Position numbers and translations under genes: made by a program. Source: Lentisphaeria bacterium (GTDB lineage Bacteria; Verrucomicrobiota; Lentisphaeria; Oligosphaerales; Oligosphaeraceae). From it: 64,000 nucleotides of DNA. This document shows positions 8,437 to 17,843 of this stretch, piece after piece. Where the stretch lies: positions 1 to 64,000 of the forward strand of contig JAEEYQ010000041.1 in the NCBI GenBank assembly GCA_016288215.1, written 5' to 3'. Within the stretch, counting starts at the first letter, position 1; the number at the start of each line of letters is the position of its first letter. The notes below the pieces were generated by a model. The model was not told the DNA's origin, did no database searches, and saw only the letters and a list, made by a program, of their open reading frames with translations.

Positions 8437-10182
8437 ATGAAACAGATTTTTCAAACACGCGTTTTAGAGCCTCTCCAAGTAGATGAGGCAGAAAACACAT
8501 TGACTTTCTCCGTTGCTTCAAGTGAACCATGCATAAGGAAAGACAAGAAGCTTGTATCAAAGAGCAATCCAGATGGTCTTTTCTATGAAGTATTGGAGAT
8601 CACTGATGAAGCAGTGGACTTCAGTAGACTGGTGGATGGACGTTCTCCACTTCTTCTACAGCATGACGAAGATCAGCAGATAGGCGTCATTGAAAGAGCA
8701 TTCATCCAAGATGAGAAGCTTTACGTTCAAGCACGCTTCAGCAAAAACGATCTTCCTCAAGAAGTTCTTGCTGACATCAAAGACGGCATCAGGAAGAATG
8801 TCTCTATCGGCTACTACATTGATGAATACTCATTTTTGCAAGACAACAGCCGTGATTATCCAGTGATGCTTGCAAAGCGCTTCACTATCATTGAAGTATC
8901 CATCGTAAGCGTCCCAGCAGATGCGACAGTAGGCATTGGAAGATCATTAGAGATGTCTTCAAAAGAATGTGATGAGGAAGACGAAGAGACAAAGGAAGAG
9001 AAGACTGAAGAGAAGACTGAAGAAAAACAGTCTGAGACTTCAGTAGAAAAGACAACTGATGAAGAAGAAATTCGTTCATTAGGCGAGCTGCTCAACATGA
9101 AGCAACTTGCTGAAGAGTTCATCACTAACAAACGCAGCTACTCCGAATTCAAGGCTGCGATTAAAGAAAATAAAGAAACTAATAAACTTATCGATAAGGA
9201 AAGAAAAATGGAAAAATTCTCACTAAGAAAAGCAATTCTTAATGCAGTCGGAAAGATGTCCGATGAAGACGCTGCATTCGAGCGTGGCATCATTGAAGAA
9301 AACAAGAGGAATTTCAAAATCACTAATGCAGACATCGTCTTGTCTAACAAAGAACTCCGTGCATTTGACGGAACTGAAGCATTGAACCAAGTTGAGTACA
9401 AACCCGGTCTATACACCCCCAATCTTCGTCCCGCTGTCACTGTTGACGCTATTGGAACAAAGAAAGTCACTGTGACTGGCCGCTCTATCAGCTTCTCTGT
9501 CTGCACAAGCGGATTGAATGCTGGTTTCGTTGGTAATGACGGAAGCGTCCCTTCAGCTACCATGGACTTCGCTCTGAAGACTATGACGCCTAAGAAAGAA
9601 GGTGCTTACGTCGACATCAGCTACGAGAGCTTACTACAAGATGATCCCTCTGCTGAAGGCCTAATCCTCGATGACATCGTGAAAGCTCTCGACCAAGCTA
9701 AGGATGCTGCTTTCTGGAACGGCTTAGCCGCAAACGATGAGCCGGTCGGACTACTGAACACCACAGGCATTAACACCGTTACTATACCTTCAGGTGGCCC
9801 TCTTCTCAGCACAATGCTTGAGTTCGAGAAAGAGATCCGCAACTCATACGATTATTCCGCAGATTTAAAGTGGGTTATGTCTACTGACATGTACTACAAA
9901 CTGGCTGCTACTCCTTACTCAGCCAAAGAGCAGAACAAGATGATCGTAGATCCCGACACCAGAAAATGCATCGGCTATGATGTCTTCCAGAATGCTTCAC
10001 TGCCTTCAGGCACAATCATTCTCGGAAACTTCAATGAAGCTCTTGAAGCAGACTTCGACGGCATCACAATCCGCGTAACTCAAGGCCCAGAGCTGGCCCG
10101 TAAGGGAGCTTATGAGATCGTCGCTCATCGTTCTCTCGACTTCGTCTTCCGCAGACCGAAGTCATTCACAAAGAATGCCTAA
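8437..10182 (+). CDS. prohead protease - major capsid protein fusion
   Basis: 581 aa. Residues 1-170 are a U35-type prohead protease: the catalytic His lies in PLLLQHDEDQQIG and the Ser in IIEVSIVSVPADATVG. A highly acidic linker (about residues 175-215, Glu/Lys/Thr) and a helical scaffold-like stretch follow. Residues 258-581 are an HK97-fold major capsid protein, with a typical SYESLLQDDPSAEGLI region and the DFVFRRPKSF ending. An internal ATG at 9208, in frame and behind AAGGAAAG, could give free capsid protein of 324 aa. Protease-capsid fusions are known in a minority of tailed phages. All CGG trinucleotides here are out of frame. Terminator-like hairpin downstream. Confidence 0.9.
   Translation: MKQIFQTRVLEPLQVDEAENTLTFSVASSEPCIRKDKKLVSKSNPDGLFYEVLEITDEAVDFSRLVDGRSPLLLQHDEDQQIGVIERAFIQDEKLYVQARFSKNDLPQEVLADIKDGIRKNVSIGYYIDEYSFLQDNSRDYPVMLAKRFTIIEVSIVSVPADATVGIGRSLEMSSKECDEEDEETKEEKTEEKTEEKQSETSVEKTTDEEEIRSLGELLNMKQLAEEFITNKRSYSEFKAAIKENKETNKLIDKERKMEKFSLRKAILNAVGKMSDEDAAFERGIIEENKRNFKITNADIVLSNKELRAFDGTEALNQVEYKPGLYTPNLRPAVTVDAIGTKKVTVTGRSISFSVCTSGLNAGFVGNDGSVPSATMDFALKTMTPKKEGAYVDISYESLLQDDPSAEGLILDDIVKALDQAKDAAFWNGLAANDEPVGLLNTTGINTVTIPSGGPLLSTMLEFEKEIRNSYDYSADLKWVMSTDMYYKLAATPYSAKEQNKMIVDPDTRKCIGYDVFQNASLPSGTIILGNFNEALEADFDGITIRVTQGPELARKGAYEIVAHRSLDFVFRRPKSFTKNA
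9196..9210 (+). promoter_or_regulatory. internal ribosome binding site and start for free capsid protein
   Basis: AAGGAAAG lies about seven bases before the in-frame ATG 9208, which begins MEKFSLRKAILNAVG exactly where the capsid domain begins. This would allow independent synthesis of the capsid protein from within the fusion gene, in excess over protease. Confidence 0.5.
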
Positions 10183-10202
10183 AAAATCATAAAACAATAG
10201 AA

Positions 10203-10220
10203 AGGGGGCGAAAGCCCCCT
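10203..10220 (+). terminator. hairpin terminator after the capsid gene
   Basis: AGGGGGC and GCCCCCT form a seven-pair GC stem closed by a GAAA tetraloop. The U tract is absent, so it may only attenuate transcription into the neck genes. Confidence 0.6.
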
Positions 10221-10234
10221 ATGCCTCTAAACAT

Positions 10235-10540
10235 ATGAGTATTTTTACTACTGCTATTTCTGACATTTTTTCTTGCAACGACTTCTTAGAGACTTGCATC
10301 ATTGCTGATGAAGCATACAGGTGCATCTGCTCGCCTGTCAATGACAACATCATTTACAGTGAAGCGGGCTTGGTGGATGATGTAGACTTCACTCTCGACA
10401 TCAAGCTTCCTCTTGAAAGAGTTCCTACAAAAGGAGACTTGGTGCGCTTTAGATGCAAGCAGTATAAAGTATCAAATGTCACTTACGACTCAGCTTTTGC
10501 TAGCATAAAGGTTTTTTTACAAGGACTTTCTAAAGGATGA
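10235..10540 (+). CDS. putative head-closure or head-tail joining protein
   Basis: 101 aa, a small beta-rich protein between the capsid gene and a neck gene. The C-terminal half (DLVRFRCKQYKVSNVTYDSA) resembles the small SH3-like head-closure proteins found at this place in lambda- and HK97-like genomes. It overlaps the next gene by ATGA-type coupling (10537-10540). Function is inferred from position only. Confidence 0.55.
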   Translation: MSIFTTAISDIFSCNDFLETCIIADEAYRCICSPVNDNIIYSEAGLVDDVDFTLDIKLPLERVPTKGDLVRFRCKQYKVSNVTYDSAFASIKVFLQGLSKG

Positions 10541-11202
10541 ATTCAAACGGCTTCAAAGTAAACTTCAAGTACGATCTTTCATCTTTTAATGAGAATGTAA
10601 AGAGAGTCATTGCTGACATTAGAGAAGAAACAGGTGAAATACTTAAGAAATCTGCTGTTGTCTTCGTCAATGCGGCCGCAAAACAGACTCCTCCAGACAT
10701 TCATTCATATACAATCAAGAAAGAACGCTATGAGAGAGCTTTCTACGTTCTTATAAGGCTTGTTAGAGGAGGCTATCACCGTGTGCATGCAACAGAAGAA
10801 GACCGTGAAATGCTTAAGCAAGGCATGGTGTACAAAGTGGTTGACTCTCGAACAAGAAAAGCTGTAGGCTACTGTAAGACAAAGCAAGAACTAAAGAAGC
10901 TTAGAAGAATAGAGACAAGAGGCTTAAGCAAGGTGATGTGGGGAAAGAGCTTATCTGAAATCGGACTTCCAATCCCAATCGGCATTCAGCGTCTTATGAA
11001 CAAAAGTCCACTTCTCAAAAGTCTTCCTTATAGCAAGACATCTTTTTACAAGCAAGAAGAAAGTCAGACAGTTGAAGTAACAAACAAGGCTTCAAAAATA
11101 GAGAACTTTGGAAGAAGCGCTGAAGCTGCAGGCCAAAGAGCAGTCGCAAGAGAACTCAGATGGAGGCTTAAAGCTATAGCAGATAAGGAGCGCAAAATAT
11201 GA
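10537..11202 (+). CDS. putative neck/tail-completion protein (HK97 gp10-like)
   Basis: 221 aa, basic and helical at the N-terminus (FNENVKRVIADIREETGEIL). The N-terminal helix followed by a beta region and its place between the head-closure and tail-terminator genes fit the HK97 gp10 or lambda Z family, which prepares the tail for joining. No catalytic motif. It overlaps both neighbours by ATGA-like junctions. Confidence 0.5.
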   Translation: MNSNGFKVNFKYDLSSFNENVKRVIADIREETGEILKKSAVVFVNAAAKQTPPDIHSYTIKKERYERAFYVLIRLVRGGYHRVHATEEDREMLKQGMVYKVVDSRTRKAVGYCKTKQELKKLRRIETRGLSKVMWGKSLSEIGLPIPIGIQRLMNKSPLLKSLPYSKTSFYKQEESQTVEVTNKASKIENFGRSAEAAGQRAVARELRWRLKAIADKERKI

Positions 11203-11604
11203 AGGAAAAAGAGATAGAGCAGAAGATCATCAATGCTCTTAGCGACATTGAAGAAGCACAAGTCATATCGACAACGAACTTTACTGAAGAGAGGCGGACC
11301 AAACATGGTCTGCGTCGGCATTGAAAGTACAACTAACGTCAATCCTGGTTTGCCTGACTACTCATACAATCTTCAGATACTTATAGATACATTCATAACA
11401 GATGATCCAAATGGAGAACTTTTTCATAAGACCTATGAGGAAGTATCTAAGAAAATAAACGCATATGCTGCAAGAGGCAGTGTGCTTTCAGAAGTCTTTG
11501 AAGAAATTCCAGTTGTTGGCTTTTTCTTCAACAACTCTAACTTTTCATTAACAGAAACATCTCATCGTGCTGTACTTACATACACGGTGATTGCTTCTTT
11601 CTAA
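11199..11604 (+). CDS. tail terminator protein, one CGG shift
   Basis: About 134 aa when joined. It starts at ATG 11199 overlapping the previous stop; frame 0 encodes 32 residues ending NFTEER. The in-frame CGG at 11295-11297 then moves to +1 and gives GPNMVCVGIESTTNVNPGLP, followed by YSYNLQILIDTFITDDPNGE and a C-terminal beta strand, a layout like gpU-type tail terminators. Such a protein caps the tail tube and stops its growth. Frame 0 gives no sensible protein after the CGG. Confidence 0.75.
11295..11298 (+). other. recoding site 9: CGGA, +1, read as Gly
   Basis: The codons are AGG CGG ACC. The +1 frame gives NFTEER-GPNMVCVG and remains open to the end of the gene. Confidence 0.85.
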
Positions 11605-11640
11605 AACTTTTAAAAATTTCTTTCGAAAGGAAAAACACAT

Positions 11641-12000
11641 ATGTCATACCCAGATCGTATTTTTGGCGTAACTACTACTCCGTCTGGCTTAAGTGATGGG
11701 ATCATCGTCAACAGCTATACTGAGCAGACAAACTCCGACAGAGCGGAAGCAAGAGGACCAAACGGCAAGCTCTTAGATGTAGCTAACTACGGCGTAAGCA
11801 AAGAAATCACCATAGAAGGTCTTTTCGTAGGCAACGGCGCTCAAGTTGGCATGAAGATCAACGTCGGTGATAGAGACTATCTCATCACTAATTCTACTAA
11901 GAATGAATCTTACACGGCTTTCCAGACCGCTTCTGTCACCGCTTTCGGTGGTGAAGTAGATACAGTCATCCATGAACTTTCATCAGTCATTGGTGACTAA
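11641..12000 (+). CDS. putative major tail tube protein
   Basis: 119 aa, beta-rich and small, directly after the tail terminator and before the tail-chaperone/tape-measure genes, the usual place of the tube protein. Motifs such as ANYGVSKEITIEGLFVGN and DRDYLITNSTKNE fit a compact tube subunit. It has its own GAAAGGA box, expected for an abundant product. No in-frame CGG. Identification depends on order. Confidence 0.6.
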   Translation: MSYPDRIFGVTTTPSGLSDGIIVNSYTEQTNSDRAEARGPNGKLLDVANYGVSKEITIEGLFVGNGAQVGMKINVGDRDYLITNSTKNESYTAFQTASVTAFGGEVDTVIHELSSVIGD

Positions 12001-12070
12001 AGTCTAAGTTAAAAGAACATATTGAAGCGAGAAGACTTTACTCCTCTCGCTTCTATGTTAAGGAGCAAAA

Positions 12071-12856
12071 ATGTTTTTTAGTAAAATACAAGATAAAGAT
12101 CTTCAAGAGGCCATACTTCAGCTAAAGAAAGATGAAGTATTTCTGCACACTTTGAAGATGGATGAAGAGCTTCACATGCTCGATGAAGAGCAGAATGAAT
12201 GCAAAAGAGTTTTTCCAGAGCTCTGCTCAACAGTAGGACTAAAAGTAAAGATAGAAGGAGACTTCTACTCACCAGTTAAGCTTCTTCCTTACTGCTTTCT
12301 ATGGGCTATAGAAAGTCCGCTGCTTAGAGATGACAATAAAGATGTGACTATGCTTGACTTAGAGCTTTTCTTCTATCTTTTGGATCATGAAGTAGAGACA
12401 GACATGGAAGCTCTTATAAAGAAAGCATCAGGTGAACTTCAGAGAAGAAATCTTACCTACGATAAAGCTTTCTCAGTAGTTAAAGCATTACTTCAGCTTG
12501 CTTTTTCTCCGCTGAAGATGCTTCCTCAAAGACATGGTGGCGGGAAGCAAGATGCATCTTTTGATGCTGACACTTTAACAGACATTGCTTCTAAAGTCCA
12601 TGAAATGACTGGCTTTACTGTCGATGATGTGATGAATAAGATGTCTTTGACAGCATGCTGCTTCTACTATGTGCAGTGGGCTAAAAAGCAAGGCATGAAG
12701 AACATCGAGAAGATAACAGATGAAGAGTTGATGAAGCGCCTTGTGTATAGATACTGCGAACTCATCACGGATAGACTTATAGAACTAAATAAGCTACCTA
12801 AAGAAGAAAGAGAAAATTTCATTCACCTTATTTCAACTCCACCGGAAAATAAATAG
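12071..12856 (+). CDS. putative tail assembly protein before the tape measure
   Basis: 261 aa, helical, acidic at the N-terminus. It occupies the position of tail assembly chaperones but is longer than usual, and I see no slippery sequence at its end. It is the only plus-strand phage gene here that ends in TAG; reading past the TAG would run eight codons to a TGA overlapping the next start, so the true end is slightly uncertain. An AGAAGGAG box for the tape-measure gene lies just after the TAG. Confidence 0.5.
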   Translation: MFFSKIQDKDLQEAILQLKKDEVFLHTLKMDEELHMLDEEQNECKRVFPELCSTVGLKVKIEGDFYSPVKLLPYCFLWAIESPLLRDDNKDVTMLDLELFFYLLDHEVETDMEALIKKASGELQRRNLTYDKAFSVVKALLQLAFSPLKMLPQRHGGGKQDASFDADTLTDIASKVHEMTGFTVDDVMNKMSLTACCFYYVQWAKKQGMKNIEKITDEELMKRLVYRYCELITDRLIELNKLPKEERENFIHLISTPPENK

Positions 12857-12879
12857 TTTCGTTTAGAAGGAGCTTTTAA

Positions 12880-14935
12880 ATGAGCATTTCAACTAAGATA
12901 ACAGTTGACACTTCAGAGCTTAAGAAAGGCATGAGAGATGCTGAGAGCACTGCAAGAAGTTCAATGCAGCGCATAAGCAATGTGGCAAAGTCGACAGGTC
13001 AAGTGATGCAAGGCAACTTCAGTGGTGTGGCATCCATACTTATGAGGCTTGGACCAATAGGCATGGGGGTTGCCGCAGCCATAATTGCTATCGGTGGAGC
13101 TGCAGCCGTTGCAATCAAAAGTCTCACTTTTCTTGCTGATAAGATTGACAGCATCGCTAAGGCAGCTAAATCCATCGAGACTACAGTCACTGCATACATG
13201 GCTTTACAGCATGCAGCAAATAGAGCTGGTGTAGAGATGGAAAAAATAGAGAGCATCGCTATAAAGCTAGATGCTGCTTTAACAAAAGCTGCTGATGGTA
13301 ATGAGCAGATACAAGAGGCATTCTATTCATTGGGGCTTTCATGGCGTGAATTAGAGCGCTTAACGCCGGAGAAGAGGATCATAGCAGTCACTGACGCTAT
13401 AAGGAAGCTGAAAGAAGAGGGTGGAAAGATGCCTAATGAGATCTACTCAGTCTTCTCTAAGAAAGATATGCAGTCTATTAATAAGATAGTGGCTGATGAT
13501 GAATTCTCAAAGAATGTCGAAAACGCTAAAGCCTTAGGCCACACTATTAGAGAGGATGTAGTTTCAGCTGCTGAACAATTTAAAGACGTTGTTAGTGACA
13601 TCAAGACTTTAATCGTCGCAACTATTGCAAATATTAAGCCAGTTAAAAGCTTCTTTACCTGGACTACAGATATGATCCGCCGACGTTCAGAGCAAATCAG
13701 AGATATAAATGCAAGAAACATTGAACAAGCTTCAATTGATGATTTCTTAAAAGTCTATTCAAAGTCGTTTTTTTCTAAGAATGTCCAGAATCTCACGGAA
13801 GATGACAAAAGAAGCATCATTAGAACTTACTATAATGACAAAGAAAATTTCTTTTGGGATAATAGTTCAACTCCTCTAACTTCTAGACCCATCTATCTAA
13901 GCGGTGATGCTCTTGACAAGAAGTACAAAGAAGTCATAGATAAGATTGACTTCTCTAATATGTCAAGAAGCATGAATGACAAGATCTTCTCTATCATAAA
14001 AAAATATGATCCTAACTGGTCTTCTAAAAAAGAAAAAATAGAGAATGGCGTAAAAGGGATCAATTCTATCATTGAAAAGAATTATGAAGAAAATAAGCAA
14101 AGTCTTATAAGAAATGGACGTGCTAATGATGATGCAGAAAGAATTGCTGCAGAGTTAGACAAAGAATCTAAAGCACTCGAAAGAACAGCCATAGCTAAGA
14201 GCAAAGCTTTCAATGCAGAAGAAGAGATTGCAAGGATAGAGGAGAAGCATGGTGCTGTCTTAGATGAAGAGCTGAAAGAAAAACTCAGACAGACAGCGAA
14301 GAGATACAATCTTTTAGTAGCTGAAAAAGAGCATAAAGAAGTCTCTAAAAAACTTTCTGAAGAAAACAGCGTCTCTCAACTTCAGCTTAAAGCCGAATCT
14401 GCTACCCTTCAGAAGAATAGAGAACTGTCTGAACTTTATCAGAAGCAGCTTATTCTCAAGAAGATGGGCATTGAACCGACAATGACTAATCTGAGACTTT
14501 ACAGTAGACAGCTGAGCATAATGACACGCTTGTCAGAAGCACAGAAGAAACTGAAGCTTGGTGAATCTATGCAGAAAGACATAAGAAGTATGCAGCTGTC
14601 TCTTCTCGAGAAAGCTGGATATGGACAAACCGCTTCTTTACTTAAAGGACGTCAAAATGCTGAAGAGACGTTAGGAAGATCACTGACAAACGAAGAGAGA
14701 CTCCTTGTAGACAGGCTTTCAAATCTTCAGTACAGTGCAGGAAATGTCTCAGCTATCACAAGTAAAAATGACGTCATAAAGACGAATGCATTAGCATCAA
14801 GAGGAGGCTTTGCTTCTTCTGTAGCATATGATAAGAACCGGCTCAAGCTCTCTTCTAAAAATGCAAAGTGACATCAAGAAGATACTAGAAGATTCACTTA
14901 AATGTCAGAGAGAAACCCAGAGAGCACTTTTATAA
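12880..14935 (+). CDS. tape measure protein, one CGG shift at the C-terminus
   Basis: About 684 aa. N-terminal MSISTKITVDTSELKKGMRD is typical of tape-measure proteins, followed by a hydrophobic Gly/Ala/Ile segment (about residues 55-90, LGPIGMGVAAAIIAIGGAAA) that enters the membrane during injection, then long helical coiled coil. Frame 0 has an in-frame CGG at 14839 and stops at 14871. The +1 frame gives GSSSLLKMQSDIKKILEDSL and ends at 14935, twelve bases before the next start; that helical tail is the commoner ending for this family. The protein sets tail length and assists DNA ejection. Confidence 0.85.
14839..14842 (+). other. recoding site 10: CGGC, +1, read as Gly
   Basis: The codons are AAC CGG CTC. 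The +1 frame adds a helical tail (QSDIKKILEDSLKCQRETQR) and ends just before the next ribosome binding site. Here frame 0 also stays open for ten codons, so the evidence is weaker than at other sites. Confidence 0.7.
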
Positions 14936-14947
14936 GGATGGAATATA

Positions 14948-15829
14948 ATGGCAAGCGTTTTTGACGAACTTCAAATAAAATACAAAGGCTTCACTCAGTC
15001 GAAAGACAGTGAGACGAAGAGCACTATCGTCATTTTCCAAGGATCTAAAGAGCTAGTCGATGCTGCTTTCGACGAGAAGAGAATTCACAGCCATGATGAG
15101 ACATATGGGACTCTTCAGAATATGCATGTACGTCAAGGTGAAGGACCATTCTGGGAGCTGGAGTGTGAGTTCACAATAGAGTACTATCAAGGTGTGGGAA
15201 ATTCTGCTGGCACAGCATATGGACCTAAAGCATCCACACTAGACTGCACGATGCTTTCTCTTCCAATTGAGAGCAGAAGCAACTACAGGATGAAGTGGAA
15301 CAACACACTATGGAGCACAATAAAAGGAGCTGCCACGCCAGGATTTTGGGACACAGCAACACTGAATGCAGATGGCATAACAGGGACTGCTTATGAGTAT
15401 CCCGGAAGTGGAACTCCAACGGCAGCCACATACTATGCATGGGGAGCGACTCAGTCAGAGCTTCCATCATTGCCCTCTCCCTTCGTCTGGTATAGAGTTC
15501 ACTCGATGACGAAGCCGGGCGTCGAGACATACGAGAAGCCCGTCTACACTTTAGCGGAGACTTCCAAAGCAAACACACAAGTCCAAGCGCAGTGGATACT
15601 ATCCAAAGTAGCGGGAAAGACTGGGAAGCCGATTAACGGCGACTTCGGGATTGAGCAGAAGTTTGGAGGAGAGTGGCTTTGCGAGGGTGGAAGCATAAGA
15701 AGAGAGGGCAAAGTCTGGCTTGCTACGCTGAACTGGACTTGGGCGCCTCATGGATGGGACAATGACCTCTACCATGATGCAGGGAATGAGATCATAAGAC
15801 TGATACCAGAGTATGAGCTTGATTATTGA
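14948..15829 (+). CDS. distal/minor tail protein
   Basis: 293 aa, starting behind AAGGATGG. Beta-rich and aromatic, with short repeats of Trp and Tyr (ECEFTIEYYQGV, WYRVHSMTKPGV, NWTWAPHGWDNDLY). Placed directly after the tape measure, where distal tail and tip proteins are encoded. I do not recognise a named family. Confidence 0.5.
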   Translation: MASVFDELQIKYKGFTQSKDSETKSTIVIFQGSKELVDAAFDEKRIHSHDETYGTLQNMHVRQGEGPFWELECEFTIEYYQGVGNSAGTAYGPKASTLDCTMLSLPIESRSNYRMKWNNTLWSTIKGAATPGFWDTATLNADGITGTAYEYPGSGTPTAATYYAWGATQSELPSLPSPFVWYRVHSMTKPGVETYEKPVYTLAETSKANTQVQAQWILSKVAGKTGKPINGDFGIEQKFGGEWLCEGGSIRREGKVWLATLNWTWAPHGWDNDLYHDAGNEIIRLIPEYELDY

Positions 15830-15861
15830 GAAAGCTCTTATAATGAAAGGAAGACTTCATA

Positions 15862-16506
15862 ATGAGATTTCCATCGTATAAAGACATTGGCGGTAAGATA
15901 CCAAGCATGGAGGCTTGTCTAAGGTCCATCTGCGACTTTCTTCCTTCGCTTCAAGTCTTTGGAGACAACAGAACGACAAGCGTCACACATTATCCAAAAG
16001 GAGCTATCGTGAAAGCTCGTCCTCAGATAGCTGGAAGCATCTCACAGGGTGGATCTGCCCCTGCTCCTGCTCCTGCAACAAAGAGATACTGGAATATCCG
16101 TGTGGAAGACACAGCTGTCTCCACTGTGAAGACTCTATATGTTGGTGGAGGATACTTCATAAGAAATGGACAGTTAGTGTCCATGAACATGGCAGCTGAT
16201 GGAGTTACGCCTCTTGAGACTACAAGCATCCAAGGACTTCCGAACAACTGGTGGGTGAACACAGTAAACCACACCTACTACATCCTTCTCTGGCAGATTT
16301 GGAATTATAGCACGAAGACATGGGACGCTGCCCCCTTCTTGAAGTGGACAGATGTGCTTCCAGATCTTCACAACTTTCAAGGCGGTGGAGACGATCCTCA
16401 GGGATACTGCTTGATGGGCATTGCTCGTGACCACGAAGTCTACGACATAAGCAGTGAAGTCCCCACCATGATCGTAGTCGGCAGAGGAAAGTATCTAGGG
16501 AGCTAA
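15862..16506 (+). CDS. putative tail tip or baseplate-associated protein
   Basis: 214 aa. An N-terminal segment of about 60 residues leads into a short Ala-Pro linker (SAPAPAPATKR) and a beta-rich C-terminal domain (YWNIRVEDTAVSTVKTLYVG, then NNWWVNTVNHTYYILLW). Linker plus beta domain is common in tail-tip proteins that carry receptor-binding domains. Packed tightly against its neighbours (three bases to the next start). Unnamed family. Confidence 0.45.
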   Translation: MRFPSYKDIGGKIPSMEACLRSICDFLPSLQVFGDNRTTSVTHYPKGAIVKARPQIAGSISQGGSAPAPAPATKRYWNIRVEDTAVSTVKTLYVGGGYFIRNGQLVSMNMAADGVTPLETTSIQGLPNNWWVNTVNHTYYILLWQIWNYSTKTWDAAPFLKWTDVLPDLHNFQGGGDDPQGYCLMGIARDHEVYDISSEVPTMIVVGRGKYLGS

Positions 16507-16508
16507 AG

Positions 16509-17012
16509 ATGAGCTTTACACCGATCTTATGGTTTGACTATAGCGGAAACAACGAGCAGCAGCCACTTGCTCTAACACCGAGAGCGAACACAAACACTCT
16601 TCAGTGGTATTACAATGTGGACACGCCTCTATGGGTCAATGCTTTCCCGACTGCTACTACTCTGACTGTCTTCAAAGACGAGCTTACTTTAAACTCTGAA
16701 TACTGCGTCACTTCCTACTATACTTCAGGCTGGCCTGATGCAGCATGGGCTTTAGCGGCAGTGAGAGAGCAGTGGTATGTGAGCGGCTCTTACTATCGTG
16801 CTATAAGAGGCTACTATGGATGTGGACTTTGCACAGACGATGGAGAGCTGTCAGGCCTGCCTTCAAGCATCACATGCACTGACGAGAACTATAAGTATGT
16901 AGCATTGCTGCTGTGCACTCCTGACTTCTCAAGAAACGGCATCTGCTACTTCCTGTCTGGAAACTCTCTTACATATCCACAGCTCAGCTCGAACTGGCAC
17001 AACATTTCATAA
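16509..17012 (+). CDS. tail-region protein of unknown function
   Basis: 167 aa, rich in Tyr, Trp, Ser and Cys (for example WYVSGSYYRAIRGYYGCGL), with five or more cysteines. Beta-rich composition and position between tail-tip genes suggest a structural or receptor-contact role. No recognisable motif. Confidence 0.45.
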   Translation: MSFTPILWFDYSGNNEQQPLALTPRANTNTLQWYYNVDTPLWVNAFPTATTLTVFKDELTLNSEYCVTSYYTSGWPDAAWALAAVREQWYVSGSYYRAIRGYYGCGLCTDDGELSGLPSSITCTDENYKYVALLLCTPDFSRNGICYFLSGNSLTYPQLSSNWHNIS

Positions 17013-17026
17013 GGAATTTTTCACAT

Positions 17027-17476
17027 ATGGACAAAAAGAAGATTTACATAAACTTTGACAGTGGTTCTCTGATAGATGACAAGGGAGCTCTTGTCACTTC
17101 ATATCCGTCTCTTGCTTATGGAGCAAATCCTACTTGGGAGCTGAACTTCGTGAGAGTAGATGACAACGGGACTCTTCAAGGCATCAACTTGTCTGATGCG
17201 GTCTCTTTTAGAGGAGCTGTTGACAACGACTTCCTGTCTGGGACAGCGCCGATGCTGAGAGTTCCCTCTTCTGACTTTGAGCTTTCAGGAGCAGCATCAG
17301 GCATCATCGGCATGACACTTGATGCAGCCACACAGGAGTTCTTAAGTAAAGTCAACGGAAGACAGTCAACTTTGGCATACACAGAAGTAGTCGGAAAAGA
17401 CTCAAACGGAAAGCCGATTTACTTCTATCAGTTTAGGACTAACTGCCTGATGAGCATAGACCCGGAGATAGAATAA
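17027..17476 (+). CDS. tail-region protein of unknown function
   Basis: 149 aa, begins MDKKKIYINFDSGSLIDD. The sequence reads like a small beta-sandwich found in upper-baseplate or fibre-adaptor proteins (WELNFVRVDDNGTLQGINLS; FRGAVDNDF). It is the last structural gene before the holins. Unnamed. Confidence 0.45.
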   Translation: MDKKKIYINFDSGSLIDDKGALVTSYPSLAYGANPTWELNFVRVDDNGTLQGINLSDAVSFRGAVDNDFLSGTAPMLRVPSSDFELSGAASGIIGMTLDAATQEFLSKVNGRQSTLAYTEVVGKDSNGKPIYFYQFRTNCLMSIDPEIE

Positions 17477-17497
17477 GACAAAATATGAGAGACTAAG

Positions 17498-17723
17498 ATG
17501 ATGCAGGTTCTTTTCAAATATGTCTTCACGAGCATCATTGCTCTATGCAGTTTTCTCATAACTACATCTTACAATCGTGTGAACGCGAACGTCTTGACTC
17601 TGCAGGCTGAAGTAGTGCAGCTGAAGCTGCAGCTTGTAGAGATAAACTCTAAGATCATTAATGAGCAGAAAGTCCTTAAGATAGTCAAGAATTAGCTACA
17701 GAAGCATCGGCATTAAAGACTAA
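17498..17723 (+). CDS. holin-like protein, copy 1, with in-frame TAG and a CGG shift
   Basis: About 74 codons. An N-terminal membrane segment (VFTSIIALCSFLITTSY) is followed by an amphipathic helix (AEVVQLKLQLVEINSKII). It is a paralogue of the gene at 17844. Alignment with copy 2 is exact to the end: copy 2 ends IVRN-ELLRHGIKD; copy 1 reads IVKN, TAG (17693), LQKH, then CGG at 17708 whose +1 frame gives GIKD and a stop. The TAG replaces a Glu codon. Either the TAG is suppressed or copy 1 makes a 65-residue form. Likely role is host-membrane permeabilisation at lysis. Confidence 0.7.
17708..17711 (+). other. recoding site 11: CGGC, +1, read as Gly
   Basis: The codons are CAT CGG CAT TAA. The +1 frame gives H-GIKD-stop, identical to the end of the intact paralogue at 18065 (RHGIKD). 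Confidence 0.85.
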
Positions 17724-17772
17724 AGAAGTTCAGCTGCAACTTCGAGTAAGGGCTCGCTCCTTCCCTTGCTCT

Positions 17773-17816
17773 GCTCCAGCATCTCTCACGGACCTGAGGT
17801 TTGCTGGAGCTTTTTT
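17773..17816 (+). terminator. Rho-independent terminator
   Basis: GCTCCAGCA (17773-17781) pairs with TGCTGGAGC (17802-17810) and is followed by six T. A strong intrinsic terminator between the two holin copies. Confidence 0.85.
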
Positions 17817-17843
17817 GTAAATAACTTTGTTTGAGGAACTAAA

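Noticed and set aside
12854-12883. Read-through of TAG into the tape-measure start
   Set aside because: It would add eight residues covering the next ribosome binding site; nothing in the sequence asks for it.
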